Origin: Poronia punctata
Taxonomy: Eukaryota; Ascomycota; Sordariomycetes; Xylariales; Xylariaceae
Assembly (NCBI GenBank): GCA_022579005.1
Contig: MU401751.1
Coordinates: forward strand, 1-40,007
Reading direction: 5' to 3'
DNA: 40,007 bases
Below, piece after piece: positions 35,258 to 40,007 of this stretch (position 1 is the stretch's first letter; every line of letters begins with the position of its first letter). A program made the position numbers and the translations under genes. The notes under the pieces were generated by a model. The model worked only from the letters and a program-made list of their open reading frames with translations, was not told the origin of the DNA and did not search any database.

Positions 35258-36355
35258 TGTGGGCCAGCGTCTCCCTTATAGGCACCGTTTAACGGAGCCC
35301 GAAAGAAAGTTGATTGAAGTTTGCAAAAATTACTTTAAAGTATGCTGTCTGCCTCAAGTCTTAGCCACTTCTAGGGGGGGGAAGGAAAAGGAAATACACG
35401 TAGTGCAACAAAACTTTTTAAAAAGGGGGTACAAAAGGTGTAAGTGAGCTAAATACCACTTATGTCCGTACTTAAGGTTACTTAGGTAAGGCTATTGTTT
35501 ATATGTATAGGTATGTAGCAAGAGGTAGCCGATGGTGGCCGAGGTGGCTGAAAAAGATTTGTCTATCCTGTTCCTATGAGGACTTTTTATTCTACCTGAC
35601 AAAACCTATCCATATATATGTATTGTACTCGACTACCTACCTAGATAGGTCGGGCTATATACATTTGGCCTGTCTATGTTCATCTACCTCTTGGTACGTG
35701 TAAAAGTAGGAAGACATTGTTTGCACTCTCTTCCTGTTCAGTGTTCACTGATGCACCTACCCAGTTGCTCAAGACTCATCATGAGCGCACAGCATCGGAG
35801 CCCGGCCTACAAGTAAAAAGAAATAAGACATTCTGGAAGCCGTTATGTGGTCAAGAGCAATCCGGCTCGCTCACTCCACCAGCAAAACAACCAGATTCCC
35901 GGTGCGACCAGTTAGAGAATGGACACCGAGGTGATAGCACATGGCTAGAGCCTTATGTTGAGAAAGAAACAAAGGGAAAGTCAACAATGTCATTTGTTGT
36001 TAATATCACACACACAAAATATGCCTACTTGTGTACAGCAATTGTCTTGACATATAAGTGTATGTGTAGATAGGTGGTACTCTATGATATCCGGTTGTAA
36101 AAGATATATGTGCTGGTTCTTATATGTATTATGTCAATCCTGTGTGACATGTATGTTTATTGCTGCAACACCACTATAGTACGAGTATGTGTATGGTTGA
36201 CCACCTGGCATCGAGCTAGCAATGTACTGCTGCTACCTACCTATTGCCCAAAGCCGACTTGTGATATCTACGGATATATGCATGTGCAACCTATTGTGTG
36301 GCCTATATGGTATAGGTATGCTTCTAGTCCTACGGTACTAACGTGGTTTAACATA
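35258..36355. other. upstream region of AACS and transition to AT block 3, no gene seen
   Basis: The longest frames (118 codons at 35717-36073 and 102 codons at 36110-36418) have no recognisable protein character, and the second runs into the AT-rich block. A TATAAG word on the minus strand (35275-35280) is only about 18 bp from the AACS start, too near to be its TATA box. TACCTACCTA words occur at about 35635 and 36233. Confidence 0.5.
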
Positions 36356-39300
36356 CTAATTAAAGTACGTAAACTTATGTTAACTAGTATAAAAAACCTA
36401 TTAATATATTATATATAAAGTAAAATAAAAAAAAAGTATTTAAAAGTTTAAAATATATAAAATATAAATAAATACTATACTTAATACTTACTTTTAATTG
36501 TTTTATATTATTTTTTATATATTAGTATTTTTATTTTATATAGTTTACTTATTTTTATAACTAGCAAATTTATATTATTTTTTTTGCTAGTATAATTGTT
36601 TTTAATTATGCTTTTATACTTTTTACTACTATTATAAACTTTGTTGCTATTTTAATTACTTTAGTTAATTTTAGCTAGCGTTAATAATTTTTTTTTATTT
36701 TGTTATAATATTATTTTGCTTATATACTATAAGCTTTTTATAAAATAGCTATTTTTTAAGTATACTAAAAATAAGTTAGTATTATTATATTTATTTATTA
36801 ATATTATATTTTTTAAGTTTTAAAGTTAATATATATTGCTTAAATAGTAACTAATAATTATTTAAAAGCTATTATAAAAAAGTTTAACTTTATATGCTTA
36901 TTACTATATTTATAGTACTTAATTTTTAGTATTATAAGTATAAATTAAACTTTTTTTTTTATAAATAAGCTTAAATTTAGTTTTAAAACGCTATTATACT
37001 ATTATATTGCTAGCGTACTATTAGTATTTTATAATAAAGCACTAGCTTTTTTTATACTTTTTGCTTTTTTTTTAATTAGTTTATAAATATATTTAATATA
37101 TTTTATAGCGTTTATACTTTAAAGCAGCTTAGTATTAAATAAAAAAAAATAACTATTATAGCTACTAAGCTTAAATATTTAATTATATATTTATATTATA
37201 AAAGTAAATAAAGTAAATAAATTATAATATTAGTTTATTATAGCTTTATAAAGTATAATTTTTTTAAAGTTTTTATTAACTTTTTTAACTTTGTTATTAC
37301 TTTATAAACATAGTAGCGTTATAAGCTTAAAAATAAACTTATTAAATTTATACTATTTTATTAATTTTATATTTATAAAGCTAATATTATTATTATAAAT
37401 TTATTTTTTAAAAAATTTAAAAGTATAGCTTATTTTTATTACTAAAAGCTTAGTATTAATAAATCTTATACTTAGTATAATTTTAGCTTTTATTTATAAT
37501 ATAGTATATTTAATATAAATAAGCATATTTTAATTATTTATATATATATATATAGTTTATTATTTACTTTATAAGCAGCGCTAGTAAAATAATTAGCTAG
37601 AAATTAAGTAGTTAAATTATTAGCAGCTTTATAAGTTAATATAAAGTATATTTTATTATAACTTACTATATAATAAAAACTATTTTAAAATATTAAAAAG
37701 CTTTGCTTATTTTATAAGTTAAAATGCTAATATTTAAGTAGCTAAAATACTTATATAATTTATAACTTTTTTATATTAAATTTTTAAATTTAAATACTTT
37801 AAGTAGCAATATTACTTAGCTTATAATGCTTATAATATATAAAAGCTTGCTAAAAACATATTAAAAGTGCTTTATTTTATAAAAGCATTTTTTATATATT
37901 ATAAAGTACTTATAGCTTTATTTAAAGTTAATATTTTTAAGCAAATTTAAACTATACTAAATATGCTTAAAAATAGCTTATAAATTAAATTTATTAAATT
38001 ATTATAGTAATATTACTTTTAGTGCTACTTTATTATTAACTATAGCTTTTTTAAGTTTTAATAGCTAGTTAGCTAATATATTTGCTTTACTTAGCTTATA
38101 TATTATTTAAACTTTATAATATTTTATAGCATTAAAAAATTAAACTATTTATATAAGTTATTTTATTTTTATTTAAATAAACATTAATAACTAATAGTTT
38201 ATTTAAATTATTATATTATTGCTTTTAACTTAATAACGCTAATATTATAAGCTAAGTATAATAGTAAAAAGTTTACGTTTTTATATAAAGTATTAAGACT
38301 GCGTTTTTATAAGCTTTTTAAAGTAATAAGCTATAAAGTATAGTAATAATTTTATACTATATAAATAAAGCTATATTAAGTAAGCTTTAATATATAAGCT
38401 ATTTTAATTAAAGTTAATAATAAATAAAAGTTACTAGTTAAAACTTTAAACTATAAGTATTATAATAATAGCTATATAAATTTTATGCTACGCTTTTTAT
38501 ACTTTTAGTAATAGTATTACTAACGCGTTTTTTAAGCTGTTTAAAAAAGTAATTAAAAGTGCTAAATAATATATAAAGCAATATATAAAGTGCTTAAAAT
38601 ATTTTATAGCGTTTATAAACATTTAAATTTTAATTATAGTTTATAATATTAAATATTTAAGTATTATAAATATTTTAACTAAATTAGCTTTAATTTTATT
38701 AGTAAATATATAAAAGCTTAAAAAAACGCTTTTATAAATAAATATAAAATACTTTTATATATTAATTATTATTTTATATTTTATAAAGTAAGCAAATACT
38801 TTATAGCAGCATTTATAAAGTTATTTAATTAAAACCTTTTAAATATAAATATTATTTAAAAAGCTAGCAAACTACTTATAATACTTTTTAAGTATTTTTT
38901 AAATTAGCGCTTAAAACGTTATAAGTATATTATATAGCTTAAATAATATAATAAGCTACTTATAAATATTAAAAAATAATATAAATATAGTTTTTTTATA
39001 GTTTTTTTTATAAACTTTAATATGCTAAAAGCTATTTTTTAAATTAATAAAAATATATTATTAATAGCTAGTAGTATACTAAACCTTATTTTGCACATTT
39101 AAAAGCAAGTATATATGCTTTTTAATTTATTTATTAACTTTTTAAAAATTATAGTATATATATTATATAATTTTTTTATTATATTTAAAAAAGTTTTTAT
39201 TTAGCATAGTAGCTTTTAAAGCTTTTTTTAAAGTTAAAAGCGTTAATAATCTTTATAAACTTTTGCTTTTTTAAATATAAATATTAAAGTAAGCTTTAAT

Positions 39301-40007
39301 AAAGTTATAAAGCGTATGCTTTTATAAAAAGCTATACTTTTATAATAATAGCTTAATAAGTATATTATTATTAGTATTAATATAATATTTAGTTTTAGCT
39401 ATAATGTTTATATATTATTTTTTAAAATTAAATAAGCTTAAAAATTTCTTTATATACTAGTTTAATAACGCTTAGATTTTAAGGTTTTAAAACGTTACTT
39501 TATATTACTTAACTTTTATTATTATTTTTATAATATTTAGCATATAAGTTATACTTATTTAAATTAGCTTTAAAATGTTTAAGTAAGCTAATTTTAAGCT
39601 TATAGCTATAATATTATATATTAGTATTATTATAAGCTTGCTTTTAAAAGTTATAAACGTAATAATTTTAAATTAGCTATATATTATAAATATGCTACTT
39701 TACTTATAAAACTTTTGCTTATTAATAATTAATTTATTAAAAAACGTACTATTTAGTATTATATTACTAGTTATTAATTATTTACTTAATTTATAATTAT
39801 TTATATTAATTTATTTTGCTTTAACTTTATAATCTTTTGCTACTTATAAGCTTTAACTTTTTACTTTATATATTTAGTTTTTATGCTAAAAGTTATAAAG
39901 CTTTAGCTATGCTATAAAGCTTTTAAAAATATAATAATAAGTACATTTATAGTTAAAAAACACTATAAAAGCGCTTTTATTGCTAAGCATAGCTTTAAAA
40001 ATATTAT
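36356..40007. repeat. AT-rich, RIP-like degenerated block 3 (right edge beyond window)
   Basis: The change from normal DNA is sharp near 36350-36420. After it there is no usable ORF, and surviving C is almost always in GCT/ACT. Character and residual motifs match blocks 1 and 2. No terminal repeat was recognised at this edge, and the block runs off the window. Confidence 0.85.

Noticed and set aside
35275..35280. TATAAG as TATA box of AACS
   Set aside because: It lies about 18 bp from the start codon, so transcription would begin inside the coding region. The conserved N-terminus shows the upstream Met is used.
35717..36418. Two ORFs of 118 and 102 codons near AT block 3
   Set aside because: They show no recognisable domain or splice structure, are Cys/Tyr-rich from low-complexity DNA, and the second crosses into the AT block.
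1..40007. Search for tRNA, 5S rRNA, telomere repeats and CRISPR-like arrays
   Set aside because: A few GTTCGA-like B-box words exist, but without a matching A box or cloverleaf. No TTAGGG arrays and no regularly spaced repeats with unique spacers were seen.

Overview
The window looks like chromosomal DNA from a filamentous ascomycete (Pezizomycotina), most likely a Sordariomycete. Genes carry short introns (62-139 bp) with GTRNGY-like donors, CTAAC-type branch points and YAG acceptors. The encoded G-protein beta subunit is close to the Neurospora GNB-1 type. Gene-bearing, GC-balanced DNA alternates sharply with very AT-rich, ORF-free blocks typical of repeats destroyed by repeat-induced point mutation (RIP). 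I see no rRNA, tRNA, CRISPR or intact transposon.

Layout: about 1-5400 is AT-rich block 1. About 5400-13310 is island A, with a 656-residue single-membrane-span protein of unknown function (minus) and a two-exon phosducin-like protein (minus), separated by 3.4 kb of non-coding DNA. About 13311-21880 is AT-rich block 2, whose edges share a 35-bp direct repeat differing by three G/A transitions. About 21890-36355 is island B, with the G-protein beta subunit (5 exons, minus), an adenosine deaminase-like / N6-methyl-AMP deaminase (5 exons, plus) and acetoacetyl-CoA synthetase (6 exons, minus). About 36356-40007 is AT-rich block 3. Long non-coding parts of both islands are sprinkled with TAGGTA/TACCTA motifs.

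Functionally, two of the five genes belong together: phosducin-like protein is the known chaperone-type partner of G-protein beta-gamma, and its gene lies on the same strand about 14.6 kb from the beta-subunit gene, with AT-rich block 2 between them. The other two recognised genes are housekeeping enzymes of nucleotide salvage and ketone-body/acetyl-unit metabolism, arranged tail to tail. I did not find an obviously new multi-gene system. The most unusual signals are the sharply restricted context of surviving cytosines in the AT-rich blocks, the matching ends of block 2, and the linkage of G-beta with its chaperone. Exon models were built by hand from splice signals, reading frame and family knowledge, without alignments or transcripts.
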